Source of the DNA: Kudoa neothunni
Taxonomy: Eukaryota; Cnidaria
Direction of reading: 5' to 3'
DNA: 64,000 nucleotides
Assembly: GCA_964304625.1 (NCBI GenBank)
Contig: OZ199840.1
Coordinates: forward strand, 5,766,001-5,830,000
Below the pieces are notes generated by a model, which worked only from the letters and a program-made list of their open reading frames with translations, did no database searches and was not told where the DNA came from. Each line of letters begins with the position of its first letter. The stretch's first letter is position 1. This document shows, piece after piece, positions 1 through 12,063 of the stretch. The position numbers were made by a program, and so were the translations under genes.

Positions 1-1
1 C

Positions 2-1804
2 AATAGTACGCCTGAAGTAGAGAATTTGGCATCTATTCAAGACCTAGGTAAAAAAGTTGATCAACTTAGAGCAATTTACGATAAAGATATTGCCAGAATG
101 GTTAAAAAACTGAATCAAATGCATAGAACTGTGGAAACTCAACTACACACCAACAAAAAACTATCAAGCGAATATCACCAACTAAAAAAAAAGTATTAAC
201 CTAAAATTTTCCAATTTAACATCAATTACAACTAGATGGAGCAAAAATGTAAGCCAAGTAAAAGAATTAACTGAAAAGTTGGTTCGACAAAATAATCAAA
301 TTCAAAACGCATCCCATCAAATAGCGACTCTAAAAGAATCCCTTAAAGTCTGTAAAAACGAATACAATGACGTGAGTGCGGAGTGTTCCCAATTGAAGGA
401 ACAAATAGATGTCATTGAATTGGAAATTGTTGAAAAAGATTCCGAGCTCTCTCAGTTAAGAGATGAAGTTTCAAGTGAAACATCTGGAAGACTTTTGGAT
501 CGTGAGGTGTATCTCAAATGTGAAAAGGAATATTTAGAACAAATTTCTGTACTGGTAGACGCAATACGGAATAAAGAAGATGCGTTGAACGAATCAACTA
601 ATTTTACAGTCAGTAAATTAGATGAACTACGTCAGGAGTTTGAAAATGAATTGCTCCAACATTACGGCGAAATTCAGAGTTTTTATATGGAAAAGTGTGC
701 CATATTGGAAGCTGCGACCAACCACAAAACCAGTGAAAACAATCAACTTAAAAGTGCACTTGATGATATCCAACCAAAATACCAACATTCTCAATTACAA
801 CTGGTGGATCTCAAAAGTCAGGTATGAGAATTTTAATTTTTTTGAAACGTGGATGTTTATTGGTAGGTTGCTTCATTGGAAAGCCAACTCGATGAAATTT
901 CAAAGATGAAGAGAGAAAACGATAGAGCGTACAATGATAAAATTGCAAAATTAGAACAATTGCTAGATCAATTTACTTTAAACTATCAACATTTGTCTAA
1001 TGAATTTGATGTATCAATTGAAAACCAATTTGTTCAAAACACTCAACTACAAACCCTTAAGAAGTTGGTAGAGTCCGAAGAGCATCGTCTCTCAATTTTA
1101 CCAACTCATAGACCTCTCAAAAGAAAATCTTCCTTGTCGATTGATCAAGAAAAAGCCACTTTAGACTATGAAGTGGTCCACAAAAATACCAAATTTCTTG
1201 TTATATCTGATTGGAGCTATCAATATGATTATATAGCAGTCAGAAACATATCTCAGGTATGTCTTAATCGGAAGTATTTTTAGTTGAATTTCCGTAGAAT
1301 AAAATCTTAACTACTGGATATTATCTGGAAAAAATTATGGAAGATAATGAATCTCAGTGCGTTTATTTCCCTTCAGCTATAGAAATCGATTCAAACCAAT
1401 TTATAAGAGTATTAATATAGTTTTTATGATTATTTCATTCGCTTTAATGAAATTTAATAATATTTCATTGGATTCTTAGATTTTCTCCAAACATGCCAAC
1501 TCTTGTTTCGCCACTCCCAAAGATATTATCGCTGAAAATATTCATCATTGGTTTGATTTTCAAACCAAAAATACCGGTTCAAACTGGAAAATAATCCTCA
1601 GGGACTCTGAAAATAAGGTGATTTTTCAATTATCAAATAAATAATCAACTTTTTCGTTGAATTCATCTATATTATAATGTTATCCGATTTTAGGAAATGT
1701 CATGTTTGAACATCCGAAAACATTCAAATGCTCTCGCCAAGAAAAAATTTCTAACACTCCAAGGTCCGATTAACTCCAGTAGAAGAGACTGTGTTCTTCT
1801 TTGA
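2..1804 (+). CDS. Nuclear lamin, 3' portion (5' end outside window)
   Basis: Intermediate-filament protein of the nuclear lamina. Exons read as <2-192, 236-821, 867-1256, 1298-1408, 1480-1617 and 1694-1804; phases agree at all five junctions, with introns of 43, 45, 41, 71 and 76 nt. The first exons encode heptad-rich coiled coil. The rod end (around 1010-1100) reads VESEEHRLSILP, the counterpart of the lamin EGEE-RL-SP stretch. A basic nuclear-localisation-like PLKRKSS follows, then a lamin-tail domain spread over the last four exons (YDYIAVRNIS ... GSNWKIILRDSENK). The protein ends RDCVLL, a CaaX prenylation box, as expected of a B-type lamin. Known from the family: the CaaX box anchors lamins to the inner nuclear membrane. 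Odd: the helix-termination motif, usually near-invariant, is strongly diverged. No other intermediate filament has both the tail domain and the CaaX, so I am fairly sure. Confidence 0.85.
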
Positions 1805-3099
1805 GTTTTATATTTGATATCGTAAACATAAATTGAGTCATGCCATGAACTGAAAATAGATCATTAAGTGATGTTTTTGTTTTTTTGGATTCATCACATT
1901 TTTATTTATCCGAATATTTTACGACTATTAGCCTCTGCTCATAATAATTTGTTATTATATTCTACTATACTTGAATGGTATTCTACATAATGAGAATTAA
2001 TATTGTTTTTGGAGAAATTTCAGTTACATTTTTGATATTTTTTTATAAAAAGCTTATATAAATTAATCGTAAACACCTCAGCCCCATAAAGTCAACCAAT
2101 TAGGCATCTCTTTAAAAATAAATGTATACCATTTAACTTCAGTACAAAATATACTTTCTAATTGGTAACTAAATTTAGTTAGGAATTAGAAAAAAGTAAT
2201 CTACGAATGTAGAAAATAATGTGTTTGAGCTGAATAATGAAGAATTATTATTTTCATGAGCACTGTATCATTTTTTTTGATTTTAATGCTAAATTATTTA
2301 GATAATTTTATTGCTCAGTCGTACAAATATTAATGTAATACATTATTTGAAATAGGTGATGTAAATTTTAATGAAAAATAGGCTTCGCAATAATAATCTA
2401 ATGATTGACCCTCCAGCAAACTTGGGGTGTAATACACCCAAAGTCTAATTTAATCCTACAATAAAATTTAACAATTTTCTTTAAAACCAATGATATTTTC
2501 GCATTATTCTTGAACAAATGATGTATATCTCAAGGATAAGTTTGGAATAAAAACAATCATGAATTAGCTGTGAAAAAATTACCTTCCAACGAATTTTGGG
2601 TTGAAAATAACTCCGGTTTTTTTAAATCGTTGTTTAAAAATTTTATTTGAAGTGAATGTGAAGATATAAATAAATTCAAACATTCTATTTTGGGGACAAT
2701 TGATAATTATTATTATTATTATTATAGTTAATCTTGAATAATCCGATTCAATGAACTCGCTTTATAATTCGCGAGGTTTTGTTACAAATTAACTGTTGAA
2801 AATAAACATCATTTGATTCGGATTTTTGGAAAATCTTATTATTTTTTGTGTTTAACTGTCGCTTATATGTACAAGTTAGAACTTTAGTTGGACGCCGTAA
2901 TTCCGTAAAGTAATTAATAAGTACGCCGAACCGAGTTAATAGGATTAAATTCGATATGCTTAAGGTTTTTCTCAAAATTTATCGGTCAGAATTTTTTTAT
3001 ACTACGCAAATAATTTCAAAATAATTTTGTCGAGATAATAATTAAGGATAAACTGGGGTTATTTTCGCCCAAAGTTAGTCGTTTTCGAATAACTTAAAC
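1805..3099. other. Gene-free AT-rich stretch after the lamin gene
   Basis: No convincing coding exon on either strand. A short TAT/ATT microsatellite lies at about 2709-2726. The phrase around 2405 (CCCTCC then GGGGTGTAATACACCC) vaguely resembles a transposon end but has no partner that I can find. Confidence 0.5.
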
Positions 3100-3942
3100 C
3101 AATGGTTCTTAATCTTTCTACCTCGCGGAACCTTAATTTGTTTACTGGAATTATCACGAACCCCATCTCGTTTGAATGCATAATTCAATCATACATATAA
3201 ATATTTTACCTTCACGTTCCCATTGTTCACTTCGGTAAACAGATTAAAAAAGATTTAAATAATTGTTAAATTGTTTTTTTAATAAAATTCAAGTTACATA
3301 TAATTTTAATATTAGTTTAATTAAAATAATACTTGATTAAAAAGAAAAATTTAGGCTGGAAAGGGTTAAATTATTTATCTAATATCCATAATTTTATTAA
3401 AATATTTATTATGTATATTAATTTTGTGGTGGTTTTGTCTTAAAATATACATTAAACATTTATAACCACTATGCTATGAATTTTGTTTGGCATTAAACAA
3501 AAAATTAACAACTATAAAATCCTTCCCTGTAATTTTTTTAGAAATTACTAAAACTCTAACCAAGAAAGACAATGACGCATAATATTTACAATAAAAAATT
3601 TAACGAAATCTGTTGAATTGTTATCTATACATGGGTAAATGTCTATAAACAAAATATAGAAAAAATTTCTGAGTAAGAAAAGTTCTTATAATAATCGAAA
3701 TATTTTTGTTATATAAAATCTCTGTTTTAGTTAATTATTGTGTTTAATACAATAAAGAGTTAACAAAGGAAGAATTTCTATAACAGAATGTGAGATTAAC
3801 GCAAAAATCCCACTTTTTTATTAGTAATAGATATTAAAAGAATATTTAATGAGATTTTAGTAATCTCAATTTATCATTAAGTTCACAGAATTCTGACGAA
3901 TATTCGAAAGAGAAACACGCATGTAAGTGATTTCGTGAAGTA

Positions 3943-3955
3943 TTTTATGGTAACC
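3943..3955. repeat. Left target-site duplication of the SINE
   Basis: ttttatggtaacc, repeated exactly at 4469-4481 on the other side of the SINE. Confidence 0.85.
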
Positions 3956-4468
3956 TTTTTTTGTTTACAAGGTCAAACCCCTGGCGCAACTTGTTAGGTT
4001 GTGAAGGTTGTGAAGCTCTCGGGATGGTTAAGCCTTCTCCATTCGTGCTTTAGACACCGCAGAATCATATTAAGGATACTTACGTATATGCGGTAGTGTA
4101 GAATTTTAACCCACTAAACATCCTCGTTTCGGAGCAACCACCACTCCAACCATACTCTGGACTAACCCGACATTAGTCTGGAAAAGTCATCTGAATGCGG
4201 ACGTCGGCTCTACGGAAACCCTCTACCTCTACAAGGTTGTATTTCTTTCCTGTACCCCGGCGTTTATGAGCGCCCGAGTTCTACCTTTCTACCAGGCTCC
4301 CCTCCCAGCTGAAAACAAGGTTACGATAAATCGCAGATTCTTGCGATTACTACAGCCTTCCTACTTAATTTCGGATTAGGAGTACGGAACGCCCGATTAA
4401 GCTTCGAACTCACAACCTCGAGGTATCCGATCTCGACCTAACACCACTATGCCATATTGTCCAGGTTG
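3956..4468 (-). mobile_element. tRNA-derived SINE, about 513 bp, perfect 13-bp TSD
   Basis: Read on the minus strand, the head carries pol III promoter boxes: an A box around GGCATAGTGGTGTTAGG and a B box around GGTTGTGAGTTCGAAGC. A roughly 400-bp body follows and the tail is A-rich (AAACAAAAAA). The element is flanked by a perfect 13-bp duplication, ttttatggtaacc, at 3943-3955 and 4469-4481, which fixes both ends and shows LINE-type target-primed insertion. It lies inside the hAT-type element, so it is the younger of the two. A second copy, plus orientation, is at about 48606-49110. Confidence 0.85.
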
Positions 4469-4481
4469 TTTTATGGTAACC
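4469..4481. repeat. Right target-site duplication of the SINE
   Basis: Exact copy of the 13-mer at 3943-3955. Confidence 0.85.
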
Positions 4482-5320
4482 AGAATGGAAATCTAGTTTC
4501 ACAATAATTGGCTGTTGTAAAAGGAGTAATCAACCTAATCGCATATTCTGCAATATGAAAAAGAATATTTTGGAAATTTCTAGTTTTTATCAAATAACCT
4601 GCTGAATAATTATTGTTCTTATAGATTTTTTTACAAAATAGATCATAAAACAATGAAATTTTGTAATAAATATAAAATGTTTATAAAAAACAATAACGTA
4701 AAGATATATTTGAAATTTTTAATAATTACGTTAATTTTCAAAAATACCTAATTATAATGAATGTATGACGATAATACTAGATTCTGATTTTAAAATCTCT
4801 CACGGACCTCCTTAGATTTGTCCTCGGACAACCTGGGGGTCCCCGAACCCCAGGTTAAGAACCATTGCCCTAATGAGAATAGTCAGTCAGGGTTAAGATA
4901 CGATTGAGATTTTATTAGAATACTTAAAAGGCCTAACAACACGAACTGGAGCAAAATTGACCCTAAAACGCACGGAAAATTGAACTCAATTCGTAAAACC
5001 CCAATAGTTATCGTCAATTGCAACACCTAGCTAGATTTACGTAATAAATACCAAAGTTTTTAACGTTTTGATGGATTTATATGAGGAAATCTACTTCTCT
5101 TTTCAAACTTGATTGCAACTCTTATAGCATTTCATAGATAGAAAAGCATTATATTTGGTTATACAGGATGGAAAAAATTTAATGGCCGAGATAAGTACAA
5201 AGTCGGTCGTGAGTACTCATCAGCACGATAGAATGAGATAATAAAAGAAGGCGATAGAGATTAAAAAAGAATAGAAAATAATGATAAACAATTAAATTTG
5301 AATTTCGTATAAAAATAGGT

Positions 5321-8300
5321 TTATACAGGAAATTTGATTGGGTTTTTTGACACGTTCTGTGTAATATTTTTGCCCAGGTTGTCAATGAATTTTGGAAATT
5401 CCCTTCGAGCAACACTTCTGACGGCGCCAGCAGGAAGCCAACCTCCCGGATTGACTAAAAATTGTATTAAAGCGAGATGAATTATCAAATAAGTTATTCG
5501 ATTTTGTAAAAGGATTACTTGAAGCAAAATAATGAAGACGAGTAAAAATGTCCTCTCTAGTCAATTTTGCTGGATCGGTGCCTGAAGGTTTACGAGAAAA
5601 GGTCTGACAGAGCAATCCCACATTGGCCAAAGCGCGAACACAATTTTCACTCTGATCAAATATGATAAAAACACAGTTCCAAAAAAATATGGTTACCTGA
5701 GCCTTTGGATGGTCAACTGAAAAGTTTACAACCATCCACGAAGGACCGATCAAATTAGCATTGGTTGGAAGATTTTTCTAGATTAGTTCGAAAAATCCAA
5801 TCGAATCCAATAAACAAAACCATTATTTACTTTGGTATTCTCTTCAGTCATTATGTGAAGAAGAGATTCACCAAGTTTGGTGGTGTTGTTGATGCATCGA
5901 ATTTCCGAAAAGAAACAACAGTCTCTTCGAGCAGCAGGCCACACATGTTTGTGTAGTTGGTGCACGACACAAGAGTTGTCATCCAGCCATTCTAGCACGT
6001 TAATCTCATCCACATTCACATCCCATCCCAATCTTAATGATGGATCCCAAAAATAGATAGCGACCTCTTCAGCAGTGACACCCTGCGAATAAAACATAGG
6101 GATATCAACTTACTCTGTGTTTATCATTCTTTTAGATTACCTCATAAATGGAAATAACACGGTGAGGATCGACGACAATATCTCCAATTTCAAGAGTTTT
6201 CTTATAGATCTACAATAAGGGGAAAAGGAAAATTATATTTGAAATTCGATGTGCTGTGCACAATGTTGACATACCCTTGTGGGTCCATTTTCCGAGGAAA
6301 TATCCCATGTTCCATCATTACCAATCGGTTCGGTGAGAAATCGTTCAGCTTCCTCAAATTCTTTAATTATCTATGATTTAAAGAGTTAGTCAAATTGCAC
6401 GTTGACATAAGTTCAATCACCTGATCAGCATATCTTTCATCTCTGGGAGGTTGTTCAGTAGAAACACTAATCTTATGTAAACTGCTGTCGGAACGAAGAG
6501 AATTCAGTTGAGCGTTAACTCTATCCATCTCTAATTTGATTCTTCCCGTTTCAATTTCGTAGGCGGTTTCAAACGCATCATAAAATTCATCGGATTCTAT
6601 CATCGAATGGGGACCTTCCTGTAGGAGAATCGAATGAGAAATAAGAATCACAGAGATCAGATAAGATGGGATGATCGAATGAAAAAGTTCAACCATCATT
6701 AAACATACCACAAAATCAGGTCCACTTTGAAGAACTGACAAATCTTTTCCTTTCAGTCGCAGATTTTTATACTTTTCGCCGAGGATGTGTTTTTTGGAAC
6801 GTTCCTATGTGGTAGGAGGAGTTTAGCATAACAAAAATAAATCGCTGATATCACTTTTAGCAGGTCTTCCTTATAACCTTTATGTACACTTTTGATGGTT
6901 TCAATACAGTGAGTCATGGTAGCAAGTAGGCCGGACGCAGCTGATCTAAAGCCCAGCGCCTGTGAAACAAAATCCATTTTCTACAAAGAAGCATAACATT
7001 CAAGTGAGACAAAATATAGGAAAATTTACCAACGATTGTACTTTATCTATTTGTTGACAACCAGCACAATTTTTGCTTGGGGTTGTTTTTTTATCCAGGT
7101 ATGTTTGTTCTAAAATGAAATATCAATGTAAATGCGTATTTATCATGAACCGCATTCAAAGAATAGGTGGGAATTAAGTTAAAATTTGGCAAAAGTTACT
7201 ATGTTTCGTCATTTATCTGGTGTACGTGAATTTAAAGAGAAGAGATATTTGTTAGCGAGCTTAGCCACTATTGTCAGCCAATACATCTTACGAGAAAAAA
7301 AAACAATATCAGAAATACTACATGTAAGCGGAATCGCTTTTAAGTCATTAAATTATAAAAAGGGAGGCAGTCTTATAATTAGCATAAAAAATCATTCATG
7401 TTGCATAATTAACGTAATACATTATCTGTGGAGAAAACATCCTAGTGGCAAACTGCACACTATTCAGCTTAACGATTTTATTAAAGTTATTAGAATGACA
7501 ACTTTAACTCACAATGATAATTAACAGTAAACGCATACGTCGCACATATTTTGACTTTTCCTTTTCTGAGTTATGACTATGACTAGGATATCTTTGGTAT
7601 CCATAAAACAATCATTATTCTGCTAATTTAAACTACACTTTTTCTCGCACCAAAATTTCTTATACAATCCTAAAACCCAACACTCTCTTGGTATTACTAT
7701 AAAATAACTTAATTTTACTTTCCAAACTAAAAAATTTACACTATGTAGGTCATGTGATATATCTCAATATTTTATAGAAAAAAATATTTTCATTCAGAAA
7801 ATTACTTTGATACTCAGAAAGTGAATCAAATATTATAATAATCCGATCAAATTATTCTTTGTTTATTAGTTGGAGTTTATCGTGTATTTAGCATATTTAA
7901 TGTTCTTATCTATTTAAATATCTATTTTTAATAATAGAAAAATATTCAACACTTTTATACAGATCATTTAAATATTGTTGAGATCTAATGAATAGAGTCC
8001 AGCTTGAGATGGAGTTCGGAACTTTCAGGAAATTTAACTCGTAAAAATATCATTGCTTCTTCATATTCTTATATCAAAGAAAAACTTTTAACGATGGAAA
8101 AAATATCGTTTCATTATAAATTATATTTAATTTAATATTAAACTAGCGTTTTCAAATGTTTACATAAAAATCATAACTTTCTCAGTAACCTGTTCTATTA
8201 GAAAACGAGCAATAATTCTTGTCGATTTAGTACATTGTTTCCTAACCTTGGGGTCCATCCGTCTGTCAGAAGGCTTTTACAATTGAAAATTTAGTCTATC

Positions 8301-10407
8301 GTAAATTCCTGGATCTAATAAAACCAAATTTAGAAGCATAATTCTTATAAAGATAGTATCATATATATAAATTTACGTTGTTGATACACTTGGGGGTATG
8401 TAGCCAAAAAGGTTGGGGAACACTGTTTTAGTATAATCCAATTATCCTTACAGTATTCGTACAGTGCATTCCATGTGAGGAAGAGTATGAATAATAAAAT
8501 TCACTTATTTTGATACAACAGTCTTATGTAGTAAAATTAATTTATCACATAATATGCGTTAAATCATTAAACCATTAATATAAACAAAATTTAGGTCATT
8601 TAAAATAATTAATTTCAAAGAAAATATACAGGCCCAAGCGTGATTCAGTACTACAGGAAAATCTCAGTATTGCGTCATTTTTCCTTGGTCCCCAAAAAGC
8701 AAAGCAATATCGAGCGTTAACTGTAATTGATTCCACGCACAATAACAACAATTATCTAACTTATTTTCGACGAAGTTTATAAATCACTTAATAAATTAAT
8801 TTTAAAGGAGATGGCTATTTCAATAAACCATAATATCCACGTACATTTAGTTCCGACTATAGTTAATAATTAAATACAACAGATTTTAAAACAACCTTTA
8901 TTCATCAACTATAAATGGGAGTAGTTATAGATAAAAATTTCAATTGCGCAACCCCACATGCCATTTAGGATTAAAAATAGGAGGGAATTCTTGGCACGGT
9001 TAAGTTTAATCCAAAATATTATGTTCGCACGCGCGATTAAAATTTTTAATCCAAACAACTCTTACTTACACATTATATACATATTTAATGTGTTTAGAAT
9101 TTGCTTTATTATTTCTGTCTCGCCGCTTCACTCTTGGGGTCCCCAAATAATTAAATATAGTCAAAACTAGTGACACCCGAATATTATTTGCTGTTACCAT
9201 AACCGAATTATGATATTCAATTTAAATTCAACCTAACTATTTATATTTAAAAATTTTGAAAAAATCTATTTTTTGCACATATAAAAACTAATATTTCGGA
9301 TTGATTTAAATATGATAACTAAATTAGCGATAAATAAATGAGTGCATGATGTATTTATTAATAAGATTTCACTTCGAAACAGGGAAAAAATAGAATTTTT
9401 TAAAATACAATAAAAGTGGCTGAATAAATTAAGATTTAATATTATCTTAAAAATAATGCCGCGAATTAATATGAAAATGGAATCTCAAATTTACCTTGAA
9501 TAGGTGCGGTAGACGCAGGCGAGTTAGGAGGTGTGATAACTAGGGACGTAGGACGAGTTGATGAGGATTTTTTGGGTGATTTTGACGTTTTGGCTTTACT
9601 CTTACTGAAGAAAAACCTACTCAGAACTCCGTTCACAGTGGCACTATCATCATCGGAATCGTCATCATCTGAGGTGTTCAAATCGATTCCAACTTCTGGA
9701 GTGCCAAATGTGTCCGACAATACAGCATACACATTTTGAATAGTATCAATGTGGCCGCAGATCTGATTTTTAAAAAGTTCCAACTCTTCCATACACACAC
9801 TCAACTTAAGCACACTCTAATCAATAATACCACCCAGTAAATTCCAATACATCATGACATAATCATAAAATGAAAATAATACATCATCGTCTGCTGTTCC
9901 TGATGATTTTTGACTGGAATCCGATAACAGTGATGCTATCGAATTCACTCTTGATAGATTGTCGGAATCCTGATTGGTACCAACAGACAAAGTTTCCTTC
10001 CAATATCAAACCATCCATCAATCCACACACACACAAATATCAATTACTTTGATCGTTTCAATTTGACAGATCCATTGATTTCTCGATATAAGTGTATCGG
10101 CACGAAAATAATAAGTCGATTTCCCAGCCCTCACATCGAATCGACATTCATCATAGTTGTTCACTACAACCTTGATCTTGGCCACATTGAGTGATCCTTT
10201 ACAACTAACATTTGTATCACCCTTATCTTTGAAATAGGACAATCGTCCATTGCACAAGGTAACGTAACGATCCTGCCAACCGCTGTAATAGTTGGTCCAT
10301 TTTTTCAAATATCCTCCAAACGTTAACGTATCACTATTGTCGGTTGGAACACTAGTCTCCGATTCATCATATCTACGTTCACTCATTGTATTCCAAACAA
10401 ATTCCAT
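5321..10407 (-). CDS. CERT1: Ceramide transfer protein CERT (CERT1/COL4A3BP orthologue)
   Basis: Carries ceramide from ER to Golgi. Thirteen phase-consistent exons: 10407-10048, 9969-9883, 9804-9495, 7109-7030, 6980-6855, 6804-6709, 6618-6421, 6370-6275, 6209-6141, 6082-5831, 5777-5697, 5651-5519, 5454-5321; 673 residues, against 624 in human. Domain order is that of CERT. A PH domain (about 27-119, KWTNYYSGWQDRYVTL) binds Golgi PI4P. A Ser-rich motif follows (RVNSIASLLSDSSQKSS). Then comes an FFAT motif EFYDAFE at 364-370 (human EFFDAVE), which docks on VAP in the ER. The C-terminal START domain (VWPAARRD, NFSVDH, NPGGWLPAGAVRSVARREFPKF) holds ceramide. Human ceramide-contact E446, Q467 and N504 align with D495, Q516 and N576, so only the first differs, conservatively. 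An inner ATG at 10386 could be the start. Introns are 45-90 nt except intron 3, which is 2,385 nt. Confidence 0.93.
8225..8433. mobile_element. 193-bp hAT-type MITE in CERT intron 3
   Basis: The element itself is 8233-8425. The left end reads CATTGTTTCCTAACC; the right end, reverse-complemented, reads CAGTGTTCCCCAACC, a classic hAT-type inverted terminus. It is flanked by an 8-bp duplication, atttagta (8225-8232) and ttttagta (8426-8433), with one mismatch, which is the hAT target length. It has no coding capacity. Confidence 0.75.
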
Positions 10408-12063
10408 CGCAATATCAACAAAGTAAATGAATGAGGCAAGTGTGTATGTGGTTTTTGTTGCAACTTTCGAACAATTGACACCACGATACGCAAATCAATT
10501 GACAAAATCAGCTCGCTAGAAACAATAGCGTTTCTGTTCTAAAAAAATGATCACACTTCAATGTCTACTCGTTCTTCACTGTTATCTACTTGGGTCGATG
10601 AAAGGTAAACTATTGAACTGTGCTTGTGGGCTCACGGTTGCTCACGAGGGATTAAACCTATCATCAATGTGTTAATGTGAGGTATTTTATCAGTTTATTC
10701 TATTATTTAATCTGTAAACGTTTTTCGTAAATAATTGTTAGATTTTTCTTCAGAAATTAAGCTTTATTGTCAATATCAATGTGCGCGTATTATTTTGGCC
10801 ATATTCTAAAGTTGTTTGGCTATCGAAGCGGATCTATTTTTTGACTAATTTGGGGTTGGTACAATCTCGATATATTAGTAACATATTATTGGTGTTATCG
10901 TTTGGGTCCAACTATTCATTTACATTCAATTCATCCTCAATTTTAAATTTTCTGTCGTAAAGTTGTTAGAACAACAAATACCAATTTAATATAATTCAAT
11001 TCTAAGAAAGTCAACCACTGTAAAATTTTTAACTTTTCTGTTCTAAGGCGTTAAAATTATATTCTACAATCATCTGATAGATAAATTCCCATGGTAACAA
11101 CTCAATTTGTAGAATAATTCCACCTGAACTTATCTCACAAATTGTATTAATATATTCAAGGAACAATAAATATAACAGATATTTATTCTACTCTATTTCC
11201 CATCAATATGAATATGAATATGAAAATTAAAGTTAAATTAATTAAATGAGAGTGTTCTCTAGCTTAATGCTCTGTTTTAATGTCCGATTCGGTAGCGATC
11301 TAAAAAGAATTAATTTTCTCACATGGAATCTGAGAAAATCGAGGTCTAAATAATCGAAAGCTTCTAGTTTTCACAAGAACAAGAATAAAATTTTTCGGAC
11401 GAACATATTTGATTTTTTGTGTGCGATAGAAGTTGTAACAATATTCAAAATATGTGATAAATCAAAAATGGGATTAATTCGTTTGAAAGAATAAATAAGA
11501 AATTTTTCACAGCTAAACTCTTTGTCGGACCTACGATAAATGGATATAGAGATATTTGATTAAGACTCCATACTTATATCAAAATTCTCTTCATAAGTGT
11601 AGAATTTTAAAGTCAACTTGCACGCTTAGATTCGTTATAATGCATAATGCTATCTTAGAAAAAATACATATTTTAGCTTTTAGAATTCAGTTAATCAGTC
11701 AAGGGATAACTTTTTGGGCCGACTGATGTAAGAAAATTTAAAAGTATTAAATAGTATTTGCAGCATGTAAATCATTTCATCAATCATGGAAATCCTCCTT
11801 AAAGCTACTGTTAAACTCTATTTAGGACTCCAACCATACAAAATCGCAATTGTTTACATCATAAGGTATTAGCTAAAATATTAAAATATCGGGAAAAATT
11901 TAAATCTGTTGATAGATAACTATATTATACACATAAGTTTAGAAAAAATATTTTAATTAAAGGTTCAAATTGTGAAGCTGTTCAAAAATAACAACCTTAG
12001 TTTGAAACTCTAATGAATCTCTCGACTTAATAAGAATTTGGCATATGTTGCCTTAAAATATAT
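10408..12063. other. Gene-free region upstream of CERT
   Basis: Nothing coding seen. The part next to 10407 should contain the CERT promoter (minus strand), but I see no diagnostic TATA/Inr arrangement. The rest is plain AT-rich sequence. Confidence 0.45.

Larger units (their letters stand above)
3100..4867. mobile_element. Non-autonomous hAT-type element with nested SINE
   Basis: The left end begins CAATGGTTCTTAA and the right end closes TTAAGAACCATTG, perfect 13-bp inverted ends. The right subterminal part (ACCTGGGGGTCCCCGAACCCC, about 4830-4851) is typical of Charlie-like hAT elements. Without the inserted SINE it is about 1.25 kb and has no transposase reading frame, so it would have depended on another copy. 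The flanking 8-mers (acttaaac, ccctaatg) do not match, so the target duplication is decayed or the ends are slightly misplaced. Confidence 0.6.

Noticed and set aside
7186-7524. 112-codon open stretch inside CERT intron 3
   Set aside because: No motif; it lies in a plain AT-rich intron and its only strong feature is length, which chance allows.
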